A DNA stretch of 64,000 nt from an uncultured bacterium (lineage in GTDB: Bacteria; DRYD01), in assembly GCA_937139605.1 (NCBI GenBank), contig CAKZQG010000028.1, forward strand, positions 5,328 through 69,327, given 5' to 3'. This document shows positions 36,801 to 48,300 of the stretch, piece by piece. Below the pieces are notes generated by a model that searched no databases, was not told the DNA's origin, and was given only the letters and a program-made list of their open reading frames with translations. Made by a program: the position numbers and the translations under genes. Numbering within the stretch: the stretch's first letter is position 1; each line of letters begins with the position of its first letter.

Positions 36801-38990
36801 ATGATGAATTTTATTTTTTTCAAAAGAATTTGGGTAATATGTTTTTTGATATTTTTATGGTCTTTGGTATTATTTAAAAAAAACATAAAAGCACAAGACA
36901 GAAATTACATTAATTTTAGCAGTTTTATAATTTATACTCCTTACTTAATAGATACTCCAGAATATACTGAAATACATAATTTTACAGAAATTTATACAAA
37001 TGATTACTATATTAAAGCTAACAAAATAAAAATAGATAAAAAATCAAAAAAAATATTTCTTTATAATAATATTTTTATAAAAAATTTAAAAAGATTAGAT
37101 GAATTTATTAGTGATGATGTAATAATAGAATATGATGATAACAATGTAAAAAAGATAATAGCTAAAAGAGGTAAAGGGTATCTAGAAAAATATCAGGATT
37201 CTAGTATTAGCTTGCAAGATAAGCTATATTTTACTTATAAAGAGCTTTACTTAGAAAATAATTATTATACAATCCTAAATGCTAAAATATCTACATGTAA
37301 TTTATGTTCATATGATGATTTCAATTGTAAGCATTATGATATTACTTCAGAAAAAATAGAAGTATATCCAGAAGATAAAATGATATTAAATAAAAACAAA
37401 ATTTATTTTTATAATAAACAACTCTTTGGATATAAGAAACTAGTTATTCCATTAAGGAAAAAAAGGAGACAACAGTTTTTTGAACAAACAGATAACAGCG
37501 TATTCCCAAAATTTGGGTATAATAACATAGACGGTTTTTTTGCTACTAAAGATTTTGATTATTATTTTAATAGAAATAATTACGGAAAGATCTTAACTAA
37601 ATATGGCCAAAATACTGGACTATATTATGGAATAAATAATAACTCTAATTTTAATTTAAAATCCATAAATATTTCAATGAGAAATTATTTTTTTTTCAAT
37701 AACAACAACAACTTAGGTACTTCATTTAGAAACATAAATAATAATTTAAATCTCAATTGGCAAATAAACAGCAGGTTAATAAGATATTTTAATTTTTATG
37801 CAACTTATGTATCAAATCAATCTAACTTTAGGAACTTTACTACCCCATTAAATGAGAATATATCTTATGGTTTTAATACTAATATTTTAAATACAAATAT
37901 AACTTATAATAATAATACTTCATCTACTTCAGGGTTATTTAAAGGTGTTAGCCAAAATATAACAGCTAGCCATTCATCCAAAAATATTAATTTTAACTTA
38001 AATTACCAGCGTGTAGAAAATAATTATATTTCAAATGCAACATTAAACGAAAATTTTAAACTAAATCTAAATTACAATCTTTTTAATAATTTATATACTT
38101 TAAGTTTATTAATAGATAATACAAGGAATAATACCTCATTTTTTGGTGTAAATAAAATTCCAGAATTAACATTAAAACTAAATAAACCGATATATTATAA
38201 GGGTTTTAGTTTATTTAGAGATATTTATATAAGTCCAATGCTATTCTTTGGAAAATATAATGAACCTCAATTTAATAGAATAACTACTAAATACCAATTT
38301 TATTTTAATTATAATTTATCACATATAAATAAAGATGATATAACTTGGGTAAGTAATGGATATTTCAAACAAAATTTTTATAATACAGGGAATTATTATT
38401 TTGATAGGAATAATCATGCTAATTATGTTAATTCATTTATCTCTAATTTTTCATTAAATAAGAAATATTTAAATTTAAATATAAATTATTCATATTTATA
38501 TGGTAAAGGTTTCGCACCGATATTTGCAGATTTCACTGGTAAATATCAAAACCTTAATTTTAATTTAAAATTATTTAAAATAAATACATATGAATTATAT
38601 TTATCAAGTAATTATAATTTAAATATAGGTAGGATTAGTCCATTAAGCATTACTTTAAAATATACGAATCCTAAGACTTATTTACTAGTAAATACTTCCT
38701 ATGATTTTAATAGGAATCAATTTTCTAATGTAAGTATATCTCTTTCTTATTTACTAAGGAAAGATCTTCAATTAAATCTTTGGTTTAATTATAATTCATT
38801 TACTAACAAAATAGATTATATAGATATAGTTTTAATAAAGGATAATCATTGTTGGGGTAGCTATTTAGTATATAGAAGTACATTAAAACAATTATATGTA
38901 TATGCTTACTTAAAAGCTATCCCAGTAATTGGTATAAACATAGGAATAGATCAATCTAAACCATTTACTCCAATTATACCAAATAGATAA
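36801..38990 (+). CDS. lptD: LptD-like LPS-assembly outer-membrane protein
   Basis: 729 residues. After a signal peptide (about 8-30) comes an OstA/LptA-like jelly-roll (YTNDYYIKANKIKIDKKSKK; LYNNIFIKNL), a Cys-containing linker (STCNLCSYDDFNCKHYDIT, four cysteines, the LptD disulfide hallmark) and a long Asn/Tyr-rich beta-barrel (PKFGYNNIDGFFATKDFDYY). LptD inserts LPS into the outer leaflet together with LptE. lptE and other lpt genes are not seen here. The call implies an LPS-bearing outer membrane. Confidence 0.83.
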   Translation: MMNFIFFKRIWVICFLIFLWSLVLFKKNIKAQDRNYINFSSFIIYTPYLIDTPEYTEIHNFTEIYTNDYYIKANKIKIDKKSKKIFLYNNIFIKNLKRLDEFISDDVIIEYDDNNVKKIIAKRGKGYLEKYQDSSISLQDKLYFTYKELYLENNYYTILNAKISTCNLCSYDDFNCKHYDITSEKIEVYPEDKMILNKNKIYFYNKQLFGYKKLVIPLRKKRRQQFFEQTDNSVFPKFGYNNIDGFFATKDFDYYFNRNNYGKILTKYGQNTGLYYGINNNSNFNLKSINISMRNYFFFNNNNNLGTSFRNINNNLNLNWQINSRLIRYFNFYATYVSNQSNFRNFTTPLNENISYGFNTNILNTNITYNNNTSSTSGLFKGVSQNITASHSSKNINFNLNYQRVENNYISNATLNENFKLNLNYNLFNNLYTLSLLIDNTRNNTSFFGVNKIPELTLKLNKPIYYKGFSLFRDIYISPMLFFGKYNEPQFNRITTKYQFYFNYNLSHINKDDITWVSNGYFKQNFYNTGNYYFDRNNHANYVNSFISNFSLNKKYLNLNINYSYLYGKGFAPIFADFTGKYQNLNFNLKLFKINTYELYLSSNYNLNIGRISPLSITLKYTNPKTYLLVNTSYDFNRNQFSNVSISLSYLLRKDLQLNLWFNYNSFTNKIDYIDIVLIKDNHCWGSYLVYRSTLKQLYVYAYLKAIPVIGINIGIDQSKPFTPIIPNR

Positions 38991-39027
38991 ATATACTAAC
39001 TAAATAAATTAAATGTAAATATAAATT

Positions 39028-40227
39028 ATGAATACTGAAAATAATAATCCTAAAAATAATAATATAAATAATAATATAAATAATAACAGTTTAAACAATG
39101 CTGTAATTATATGTAATAAATGTAATAATGTTATCCAGCTGGAAAATCAATCTGAAAACCAAATTGAAAATAAAAACATTATATGTAATAATTGTGGAAA
39201 TGTTATAACGAATTTAAAAAAATTTGATATAAAAGAATTAGAAAATAAAACTAAAGAAGAAATTCAAAAAGATACCAAAGAAAAAATCCAAAATAATGAA
39301 AAAAATCAATTAATAGAAATAGATTCTGAAAATATTACAAACTTTTTTTATATATCTAATATTGTAATTAGTCAAAATTTAAAAGAAATAATACTAATTA
39401 ATTTTTTATTTAGTTTAAATACTTTCAATGTTATATTATTTTTGATTATAGGTGGGTATTTAACTTTTTGGGTTTATAAATATATAACTATAGGAGCATT
39501 CCTTAATCAATTAATATTTTTTTTATTAATATTATTAATTTTAGGAGGTGTTTTATATATTTTGGCTTTGTTATATAACGCAATTCTTTACAAATTTTCA
39601 GAAAAAATTTTTACTATTTTAACCAAAAATAATATAACTAAAAATGAAATAAAATTAATAAATAAACCGTTAATAAATTTTAATATAATAAATTTTGCTA
39701 ATTTTAAAAAACTTCTTTCTACTGGCTTTAAAATTTCTTATTTATCTTTTAGAATTAATTTAAAATATTTTTTAGTTTATCTTTTAATAACTACATTATT
39801 GTTTTTAATTATAGAAAACTTAATAAAAATATCAATAGATAATTATGATTATTTTGTTTGGGGGTTTTGTGGAGCTCTTATAATTTTTTATCTATTTTTT
39901 TTTGTTATGCTTTTGTTTTTGGTTTATAATAATTTATTAAAAATATTAACAATTGTATTCTATACAAAAAATATAATAAACAAAAAAGATACTGATTTTA
40001 AAGAGTTATCTAATTTTTTAAATACTTTCTTAAGAAAAAAGAGAGTTAAACTATTATTTTCTGTTTTTATTTTTTCAATGATATACTATCTAATAATCCC
40101 AATACTTCAGGTTTTACTTATACTAACAGGAATAGGATTACTTTTTATTTCATTACCTATTATTTTATTAGATATGTATTTTATTTCATTTGTAAGTATT
40201 TTGGTATTCTTAGAGGATAAAGCTTAA
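39028..40227 (+). CDS. Membrane protein with an N-terminal zinc-ribbon-like domain
   Basis: 399 residues. After an Asn-rich leader come two CxxC pairs (IICNKCNNVIQLE and IICNNCGNVITN), a zinc ribbon of the kind seen before DUF4013-like or Yip1-like membrane regions. Then at least five membrane helices follow (about 137-160, 168-190, 250-268, 280-305, 345-385), very rich in Leu, Ile and Phe. It lies 42 bp upstream of ftsH on the same strand. Function unknown; membrane quality control would fit the neighbour but is only a guess. Confidence 0.65.
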   Translation: MNTENNNPKNNNINNNINNNSLNNAVIICNKCNNVIQLENQSENQIENKNIICNNCGNVITNLKKFDIKELENKTKEEIQKDTKEKIQNNEKNQLIEIDSENITNFFYISNIVISQNLKEIILINFLFSLNTFNVILFLIIGGYLTFWVYKYITIGAFLNQLIFFLLILLILGGVLYILALLYNAILYKFSEKIFTILTKNNITKNEIKLINKPLINFNIINFANFKKLLSTGFKISYLSFRINLKYFLVYLLITTLLFLIIENLIKISIDNYDYFVWGFCGALIIFYLFFFVMLLFLVYNNLLKILTIVFYTKNIINKKDTDFKELSNFLNTFLRKKRVKLLFSVFIFSMIYYLIIPILQVLLILTGIGLLFISLPIILLDMYFISFVSILVFLEDKA

Positions 40228-40269
40228 AAATATTGAATATAAAAATAATAAAGGGAAAGGGAGAATTTT

Positions 40270-42051
40270 ATGAGAACTTTGCTTATATGGGTTTTTATAA
40301 TATTAGTTGCCTCTTACTTAGCTATTAAAGTAACAGAAAATTCCCTAAACATAAAAGAAACTACTTATTATGAAGTTTGGAAACAAATAGAATTAAATAA
40401 TGTAAAAAAAGCTGAACTTAAAGATAATGAAATAACTGTAGAATTATATAAACCTTATGATATAAAATATTATAAAATAAAAGCATATTATCCACAGGAT
40501 TTTGAATTAATTAAAACATTAAAAGATAAGAATATAAATTTTAAATATACGCCATCAGGTGATGCAACTATCTGGTTTTGGATCCTTAATTTAGTTCCTA
40601 TTTTGTTATTTATATTTTTAATATTAGCCTTTATAAGGCAAGCTCAAAGTGGGAATAGTCAGGCATTTAATTTTACTAAAAGTCGTGCAAAAATGTTTAG
40701 TCAAGATATGCCAAAAGTTACTTTTAATGATGTAGCAGGAATAGATGAAGTTAAAGAAGAACTAAAGGAAATAGTAGAATTCTTAAAAAACAGGCAAAAA
40801 TTTATAGAAATGGGAGCAAGGATCCCTAAGGGAGTTTTATTAGTAGGTCCCCCAGGTACAGGAAAGACTTTATTAGGTAGAGCTATAGCAGGAGAAGCTG
40901 GGGTTCCTTTTTTATATGTCAGTGGTTCTGAATTTGTAGAAATGTTTGTAGGAGTAGGAGCTGCAAGAGTTAGAGATCTATTTGAACAAGCTAAAAGAAA
41001 TGCACCATGTATCGTTTTTATTGACGAAATAGATGCTGTAGGAAGACATAGAGGCGCAGGATTAGGAGGAGGCCATGATGAAAGAGAGCAAACCTTAAAT
41101 CAACTACTCGTTGAAATGGATGGCTTTGAAATTAATTCCGGTATAATAGTTATAGCTGCAACTAATAGACCCGATATATTAGATCCTGCATTACAAAGAC
41201 CCGGGAGATTTGATAGGCAGATTTTTGTTGGGGTACCTGATGTTAAAGGTAGGGAAGAAATCTTAAAAATTCATGCTAAAAATAAAAAAATAGATCCTAA
41301 TTTAGATTTAAAAGAATTAGCTAAAAGAACTCCAGGATTTACAGGTGCCGATTTAGAAAATATGTTAAATGAAGCATCTTTAATTGCTGTAAGAAAAGGG
41401 AAAAAATATATAGAATTAGAAGATTGTGAGGAAGCAATAGAAAAAGTATTAATGGGACCTGCAAGGAAGAGTTTAGTTATGACAGAAGAAGAAAGAAAAA
41501 TAACAGCATACCATGAAGCAGGACACGCTATTGTCGCTAAATTTACTCCTTATACTGATCCTGTTAAAAAGATTTCAATAGTACCTAGGGGGCCAAGTTT
41601 AGGGCAAACCTGGCAAGCACCTGAAAAAGATAAATATAATTACAAAAAAGAAGAACTGTTATCTCAGATAAAAGTATTACTTGGTGGTCGTGCTGCTGAA
41701 GAAGTTATATTAAATATCTGTACCACAGGTGCAGAAAACGACTTAGAAAGAGCTACTAAAATAGCTAGAAGTATGGTAACTCAATTTGGGATGTCTAGCT
41801 TGGGATTAGTATCTTTCGAAGCATCTAAAGAAGTATTCTTAGGAAGAGATTTAGTTAAAGAAAAAAAATATAGTGAAGGAACCGCTAGATTAATCGATTT
41901 AGAAGTATCTAAAATTATTAACCAAGCATATAATGAAGTAATTGAATTAATAAATAAATACAAAGATAAATTGATAAAAGTTGCTGAAACTCTACTACAA
42001 CAAGAAACAATTAATGAAGAAGAATTTAATCAATTAGTTCAAGATAATTAA
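40270..42051 (+). CDS. ftsH: ATP-dependent zinc metalloprotease FtsH
   Basis: 593 residues. Membrane-anchored hexameric protease that extracts and degrades membrane and regulatory proteins. Two membrane segments (about 3-18 and 97-117) flank a short periplasmic domain. Then follow Walker [11 protein letters not shown], Walker [13 protein letters not shown], the second region of homology [20 protein letters not shown] and the zinc site HEAGHA with a later Glu ligand. A strong GGGAAAGGGAG site precedes the ATG. hpt follows 14 bp downstream, the order seen in many bacteria (tilS-hpt-ftsH neighbourhoods). Confidence 0.97.
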   Translation: MRTLLIWVFIILVASYLAIKVTENSLNIKETTYYEVWKQIELNNVKKAELKDNEITVELYKPYDIKYYKIKAYYPQDFELIKTLKDKNINFKYTPSGDATIWFWILNLVPILLFIFLILAFIRQAQSGNSQAFNFTKSRAKMFSQDMPKVTFNDVAGIDEVKEELKEIVEFLKNRQKFIEMGARIPKGVLLVGPPGTGKTLLGRAIAGEAGVPFLYVSGSEFVEMFVGVGAARVRDLFEQAKRNAPCIVFIDEIDAVGRHRGAGLGGGHDEREQTLNQLLVEMDGFEINSGIIVIAATNRPDILDPALQRPGRFDRQIFVGVPDVKGREEILKIHAKNKKIDPNLDLKELAKRTPGFTGADLENMLNEASLIAVRKGKKYIELEDCEEAIEKVLMGPARKSLVMTEEERKITAYHEAGHAIVAKFTPYTDPVKKISIVPRGPSLGQTWQAPEKDKYNYKKEELLSQIKVLLGGRAAEEVILNICTTGAENDLERATKIARSMVTQFGMSSLGLVSFEASKEVFLGRDLVKEKKYSEGTARLIDLEVSKIINQAYNEVIELINKYKDKLIKVAETLLQQETINEEEFNQLVQDN

Positions 42052-42064
42052 CTTTATTAAACCT

Positions 42065-42598
42065 ATGAAGATTTTATTAACTGAAAATCAAATACAATCT
42101 AAAATAAAGGAATTAGCTAAATCTATAGATGATTTTTTAATAAAAAATAAAAGAAATGAAAATGATATCCCAGTTTTTATATCTGTTTTAACAGGTAGTA
42201 TATTCTTTTTTTCAGATCTTATTAAAAATATTAAATCAGAGATAATAGTAGATTATTTAAAGGTATCAAGTTATTCAGGGGATACAACAACATATAATGT
42301 AAAAATATTAAAAGACATAGAAATTGATATAAAAGATAAGATAGTTTTTATAGTGGAGGATATAGTAGATACAGGGCTAACCTTAAAAAAAATAATAGAA
42401 TTCCTAAAAGATAGGGAGCCTAGGATTTTAAAAATATGTTCCTTATTAGATAAACCTTCTAAGAGATTAGTTAAAGTAAAAGTAGATTACAAGGGTTTTG
42501 AGATTCCCCCAGAATTTGTAGTTGGATATGGTTTAGATTATAATGAACTTTATAGAAATACTCCTTATATTTTTATCTATGAGCAACAAAATGAATAA
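42065..42598 (+). CDS. hpt: Hypoxanthine phosphoribosyltransferase
   Basis: 177 residues. Salvages hypoxanthine and guanine to IMP and GMP using PRPP. The PRPP-binding motif is FIVEDIVDTGLTLKKIIEFL, with DYLKVSSYSGDTTTYNVKIL as the flexible loop and the C-terminal VVGYGLDYNELYRNTPYIF typical of this enzyme. It starts 14 bp after ftsH and overlaps the next gene by 8 bp. Confidence 0.94.
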   Translation: MKILLTENQIQSKIKELAKSIDDFLIKNKRNENDIPVFISVLTGSIFFFSDLIKNIKSEIIVDYLKVSSYSGDTTTYNVKILKDIEIDIKDKIVFIVEDIVDTGLTLKKIIEFLKDREPRILKICSLLDKPSKRLVKVKVDYKGFEIPPEFVVGYGLDYNELYRNTPYIFIYEQQNE

Positions 42599-43538
42599 AT
42601 TATTAAATGAAAATATTCTATTTGAAGTAATCCCATACCCTATAAAATGGGATGATTATAAAAAAGAAAATTTCATAAAAAAAGTAGCAGAAATTATTTA
42701 TAAAAACAATATCAATGTTATAAATGTTCCGGAAGTAGTTATAGAAAATAGGAATTCTAATAGGAATATTGCTTATTTAAAAAAAGTCCCACCATTAGAA
42801 TTTGCTAATTATCTAAATAGTTATTATTATCAAAATTATAAAAGAAAATTGGATTTTATTATTAATGTGGTAGTTCCTATAAAAGAAAAAGATTATTTTT
42901 TAAAATATTGTGAGAATTTAGTTATAAATGGGATAAATAAGATAGTATTGGTAGGTAAAGATAGAAGCGATAGAGAGTATATAGGATATGAAGTTTTACA
43001 AGCTTCTGAATTACTTAAGAAAATATATAAAGATAACCTAATCTTAGGGGGCATAACTATCTTCCATAGGAAAAATGAGTATCTAAAAATAATTCAAAAA
43101 AAACAAACTAATATTGAGTTCTTTATATCTCAGATTATTTTTGATAAACAAAATTTTTATAATTTATTAAATGATCTTAAAAACAATAGTGTCTCTAATT
43201 TATTTAATTTAAAAATATATTTATCTTTAGCTACTATTAATTCATTTAAGGAATTTAATTTTATGAAATTCTTAGAAGTTTATTTTCCTGAAGATATTTT
43301 ATTAAATATTAGTAATATAACTAATGATAATGATTTAAGAATTTTCTTTAATAAAATTATCGATAATCTGATAGTAGAGTTAAGTGAGATAATATTTATT
43401 TTTAGGAAATATAATTTGGATATAGGGTTTAACATAGAACACATAATGTATGATAATTTAAACTTTTCTGAAGAATTATTAAAGAAAGTTAAAATAAAAT
43501 TAAAGAATATAGAATTCTTAAAAACCAAAAACTTCTAA
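42591..43538 (+). CDS. Methylenetetrahydrofolate reductase-like protein
   Basis: 315 residues from ATG 42591, which overlaps the hpt stop; upstream in-frame starts at 42543 and 42579 lie deeper in hpt and are less likely. The TIM-barrel pattern of the MTHFR family is visible: FEVIPYPIKWDD at the N-terminus, INVINVPEVVIENRNSNRNI, NKIVLVGKDRSD, GGITIFHRKNEYL and FFISQIIFDKQNFYNLL. It is closer to the MetF-like proteins of anaerobes than to E. coli MetF. No folate-pathway gene is adjacent, so the assignment to C1 metabolism is by fold only. Confidence 0.65.
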   Translation: MNKLLNENILFEVIPYPIKWDDYKKENFIKKVAEIIYKNNINVINVPEVVIENRNSNRNIAYLKKVPPLEFANYLNSYYYQNYKRKLDFIINVVVPIKEKDYFLKYCENLVINGINKIVLVGKDRSDREYIGYEVLQASELLKKIYKDNLILGGITIFHRKNEYLKIIQKKQTNIEFFISQIIFDKQNFYNLLNDLKNNSVSNLFNLKIYLSLATINSFKEFNFMKFLEVYFPEDILLNISNITNDNDLRIFFNKIIDNLIVELSEIIFIFRKYNLDIGFNIEHIMYDNLNFSEELLKKVKIKLKNIEFLKTKNF

Positions 43539-43600
43539 ACCTGATAAAAAAAGAGTTTGTATTCAGTTTTAAATTTTGTATAATATTTTGTAAAAAATTA

Positions 43601-44102
43601 TTAAAATTTCCATTTTTCTCTTTGAAATAATTCTTTCAAGTTAATACAATCAAGATTATATTGTTTAGAAACATAAGGTATTCTTTGTTGCTTAGTTTTT
43701 GATTCTTCCGTAAGAATTGTATATAGGTATTTTTTTGATGAAAATAACGATGGAGATAACCTACTCTTTTTAGTTTGTTCATGTCTTTTAGTTAATGCAA
43801 GTGCTATAATCCAATTTATTGGATGTTTTTCCTTCCTTAGCTAAGAATGGAAATTTTTCTATAATTTCTTTTTGTTTTTCAGTTTGATCTTTATCAGCTT
43901 TTATAAACATTTCTTTTTTGTTTTCTATCCATTTTTTTAGTTCTTTATCCATTAATTCATATTTTACTTCTTCAGGAGCTATTAATCTTTCTTGTTCAAA
44001 AAGCTCTTCCATTTTCTTCCAAATACTTGGAAAAATAATTTCAGGATATTTATCTTTCATTTCTATTAAAGAGCTTGTATCTATTATGTATATATATTTC
44101 AT
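43601..44102 (-). pseudogene. PIN-domain toxin of the DUF4411 family, frameshifted
   Basis: Start ATG 44102. The N-terminal part is a PIN nuclease (YIIDTSSLIEMKDKYPEIIF, with the first catalytic Asp; LIAPEEVKYEL). After KFPFLAKE the frame is lost within the run at 43824-43840; dropping one base there continues the family sequence as KHPINWIIALALTKRHEQTK to IPYVSKQYNLDCINLKELF and a stop at 43601. DUF4411 toxins pair with XRE-ImmA/IrrE antitoxins, and the antitoxin gene here overlaps the start by 4 bp. The reading frame as sequenced would give a truncated, inactive toxin. Confidence 0.82.
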
Positions 44103-45250
44103 CTTTTAGATAATAATTTTTCTAATTTATCCAGATTTTGATAATTAATAGATAAAAATTCAAGTAAATCTTGGGTAGTAATAAGGCCTTTTTCTTTACT
44201 TTCTAAAACAGTTAAGATAAATTTTTCTCCTTTTTCTTGAACACATTTTTTTGCTGGAGTTATAATAGATTTCCCTTGATTTTTTTTAGATTCAATTTTA
44301 GATTCAATTTTTGCTTTTTGTTCTTCATAATCTTCATAGCTTAGGACATTTAATAGCATTAATTTTGTAAGGATAGCTTTTTTGCTTACTTTAAATTCTC
44401 GTGATAAATTTTCTATTATTTTTGGCATTACTTTTTCTGTTTTAACTAATAATTCAAAGAGCTCATTTTTTTCAAGTTCTTTTGTAGGGATTAGGAATTC
44501 AGATGCGAAAGTATCACACCATTTTTCTATTTCTTTAGAAGTATCTGAATCTTGAATATATATTTCAGGGATCCCTAAAATTAGATGAGCATATTCATGG
44601 AATAAGGTAAATATTCTGGCAAGGATATTATCTTGCGAGTTTATTACTATCACATAGAGTAAGGTATCCATTAATGAAAAGCATCTTGCATCTTCTAATG
44701 GAAATTTGAATTGAAATACTAAAATATTTTTTTATTCAATAAATTTTCTCCAAGTATTAAAAGCTTCATAAGCATCTTTAAATTTATATTGTTTTTCGAT
44801 AGGAATTCTTGATTCATTACGTTCTTTGATAGCAACTTCTATTGGATTATCTTCAAGTTTAGTTTTTTCTATTTTAGGAGTAAAGCTAATATTTAAGTCT
44901 AAAATTATCTCATTTACAATAGATTGGTAATATTGTGCTTTTCTTATTGCAAGTAGTAGCTCTTTAGAGATTCGTTTTTCAGTTTTAGGTAATACTCTAA
45001 ACGCAGAAGAAATTGGGAGTTCTTTTGGGGCTTGTGGAAGGAAAAAAGCCGATGTTGGTCGTTGAAATAGTTTAGAAAGTTGTTTAATTTGTTGGAAAGT
45101 TAGGAATTCTCTACCAGCTTCTATTTCTTTATAATTTTCTATTGAGATTTTAAGTTTTTTAGCTATTTCTTCAATACTCCATCCTGAAGTTTCTCTTAAA
45201 TACTTTATAACCTCAGGATTTATCTCAACTTTAAATGACTTTTTAGGCAT
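44099..45250 (-). pseudogene. XRE-type regulator/ImmA-IrrE metallopeptidase with an in-frame stop
   Basis: Read as one frame this is 383 residues with a TAA at 44732-44734 (codon 173). The N-terminal part has a helix-turn-helix (WSIEEIAKKLKISIENYKEI). After the stop the same frame goes on without a gap: NILVFQFKFPLEDARCFSLM, then FTLFHEYAHLILG with the HExxH zinc site and WCDTFASEFLIPTKEL. This is the standard HTH plus DUF955 antitoxin architecture. An internal ATG at 44671 could start a separate protease fragment but has no ribosome site. With the toxin frameshifted too, the pair looks inactive. Confidence 0.85.
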
Positions 45251-45377
45251 AGTTTTCTCCTTAATTTATTATTGCTTAATTTATTGTTTTTCCTTAATTT
45301 ATAATTCATTAATTTATCATTGCTCATTATTTATTTATCCAAATTATTCTTAATATTCTTTAATAATTCTACTGAAT

Positions 45378-48300
45378 TTAGTTATAATTTTTTTCAATTA
45401 TTTGAATTTCTTCGGTTGTTAGGTTATATAGTTTATAAACGAGTGCGTTTATTTCATTTTCAAGGGTTTTAACCTCAGATTGCTTATTTAAATCACTCTC
45501 ATAATCTTTACAACTAGTTATATCAATAATCTTATTAACTAATATCTCTATTCTTTTAGCTATCTCCTCGTTTTCTAGTGTGATAATAGGAATCGGAATT
45601 CTCTCTACATATTGATTAGATAAAAGAAAACCAGTATCGGAAAGTTGATGAACATAAGTTTTTACATAAAAATCAATAACTTTTGAATTTAAAATCCCTA
45701 ATATAAACCTTAAATTTTCTCCTGTCATAAAAGCTATACTATCAAGAGTATATAATCCTTTTGGAACAAAGCAAAAAGAAAAATTTTTTGTAACTCTCTG
45801 CCAAACTATCTTCTCTTTTTCAAATTCAGAGTAATAATCACAATGTCGAAGTTCCCACCAATAATCGCCTTGATCATCCCTATTAAGTAATCCTTTGCCT
45901 TTACCTTTATAATCTTTGAATTGCAAAAAGTAATTATATAACGAAGAAAAAATATTTTTAAAAAATTCTTCTGGATTTTCTTTTTTACAATGCTTATTCG
46001 TCCAACCTGCTTCAATTTTTATAATCCAAAATCCTTCCCATTTATATCTCCATTTGTGAATATCTCTTCCCCTTAAAACTGGCTTTATTATCTCTTCTGT
46101 TCTTTTTCTTTCATCCTCTGTTCTACAGTTTGCTAAAATTCTGTTTCTTGTTTGTGTATCTATTATAAAAGCTTCATTAAAACCCGTTAAAACCCCACGA
46201 TAAATTTTTACATCCCACTCTTTTAAAGGTTTCCCTACCCTTTCTATCTTTTCTTTTAAAACCAATTCCTTATCATCAGCAAGTGTCCAAGCATCATCAG
46301 AAAGCTTATTCTGCTCCATAAACCTATAATTAGATCTTATATACTCTATAATTTCACTACAATCAGAAGGAACTATACAATAACTGAATTTCCAACCTTC
46401 TAACAATTCCTGACTTTTCAATTTTTTAAATAATACTATACAAGTATCTACAGTTTGCTCAAAAACCCTATACCCCCCAAAATCTACTAAAGTTATTAAA
46501 AAAGTATTTTTCTTTAAAAAACTTCTTAAATTTTTCCCATACTTAGCTCTCATCCATTTATTACTTGAAATATAACAAAGAACACCTTCCTCCTTTAAAA
46601 GCTTATAACCCCTTTCATAAAAATAAACATAAATATCAGCAGTTGAATCAAAAACTTTATAGCCTTGATCCTTTAATATAGGTTTAAATTCTTTAATTTT
46701 CTCTTGCCTTATATACGGAGGATTCCCGATAACTATATCAAAACCATCATCCACTCCAAACATCCATTCACTATCAAAAAAATCATTCCCCTTTAATTGT
46801 GAAAAAATATCAAAATCCACTATCTTTTGTATTGTTATATCAGGGAAACTATTTTTCTTTAATTCTTCTTTTATTTCATTTTTTATGTTTTGAGTTTTCT
46901 CTTTTAATCTTAATTTCTCTTTACGAGTCTTTATCCTAAAAAACTTTTTATAAATATTTTTTAATTCTTTTTTAAGATTCTTAAGTTTTTCAGTTGATAA
47001 AAGTAATTGCGGTTTTTCTAAAGCTACTAAGCTATTAGCTGTAATAAATTTTGTTTCTAAATGAGGAAGAGCTTTTATCCCAAAATTCTCTTTACTCCTA
47101 TCTACTTTTTGGTCTATTATAAGACTTAAAAAGAAACGCAATTTAGCTATCTGAATAGCTATATTCTGAATATCAACCCCATAAATAGAATTCTCTATTA
47201 TATACAACTTCCTAGAATAATCCGGATAATTAAAAGAATCATCAAAATTTTCATTTAATTCTCTTAATAAGCTTATCTTTTCTTCTTGATCTGATATTTT
47301 TAATACCTGTTCCAGTTCATTTATAGCTTTATTATATTGTAATTCATACCAATATTTATTTTCTGGATCTATTTTATTAAGGATATAAACTAATTTTTGA
47401 AGGATCCCCATAGGAAATGCCCCAGAACCCACCGCTAAATCAATCACTTTTAAGCTATCTATAGCTCTTATTAAATCCTGACGCTCATTCTCATTAAGCT
47501 TAAGATCTAATTCATTCTCCTGATAACTAATAATATTTCTAAGTTTCTTATCATCAATAGAAGTCTTAGTTTTAAAATATTGAAATAATGATTCTTCTAC
47601 CATAAAATCTACGATCTCTTTAGGGGTATAATAAGAGCCTGTAGCTTTCCTAGCAGTTGTTCGAGTTTCAGGGTTATAAGAAGCCAAAAGGTTTTCAAAA
47701 ATATGACCTAATAACTCTGGATCAAGCGAAACCTCTATATCAATAGGAGATGACTCATCCGCTGTAAAATTATAATCCTTTAATATATTAATAATCCCCC
47801 TAACATTAACCTCTTTTTTTTCTCCATAAAAAAAACTAAGATCTTCTTTTTTTTCATTTGAAAAAAATAAGAAATCAGGTAGTTTAGCTCTTTTATTTTC
47901 ATTTCTACTAAAACCATCTATATAATAGGAATCATCATCTAAGCATTCAAAAAGACCACCATTAACAAAAGGGACCTCATCAAAAATCTTAATAAAATCT
48001 TCTTCAGTAATTAAAATCTTATCTTTATACCTAAAAAGTGTTTTAACCCCAAAATCAGTTCTTTGATAAATAAAATCTCCGTCTTTAGCGAACCCCCTAT
48101 CCTTAGCATAAGTATTTAAAGTAGCAAAAAATAAATTTTGTAAAATAACATTATAATAAGAATCCCCAGTTTTAAAATTTTTAACTATATTAAATAACTC
48201 ATTTTCATCAAAAATTTTTTCAGGGATAAGTCCTTTTTGTTTTAAAAACCAAACAAAAATAAGCCTTGTTATTAATCTTATCAAGTTCTCTTCAATATTA

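Noticed and set aside
43539-43600. Second copy of the tRNA-Ser 3' end as an attR site
   Set aside because: I looked for the tRNA end sequence (GCGGGATTCGAACC) here and found nothing similar.
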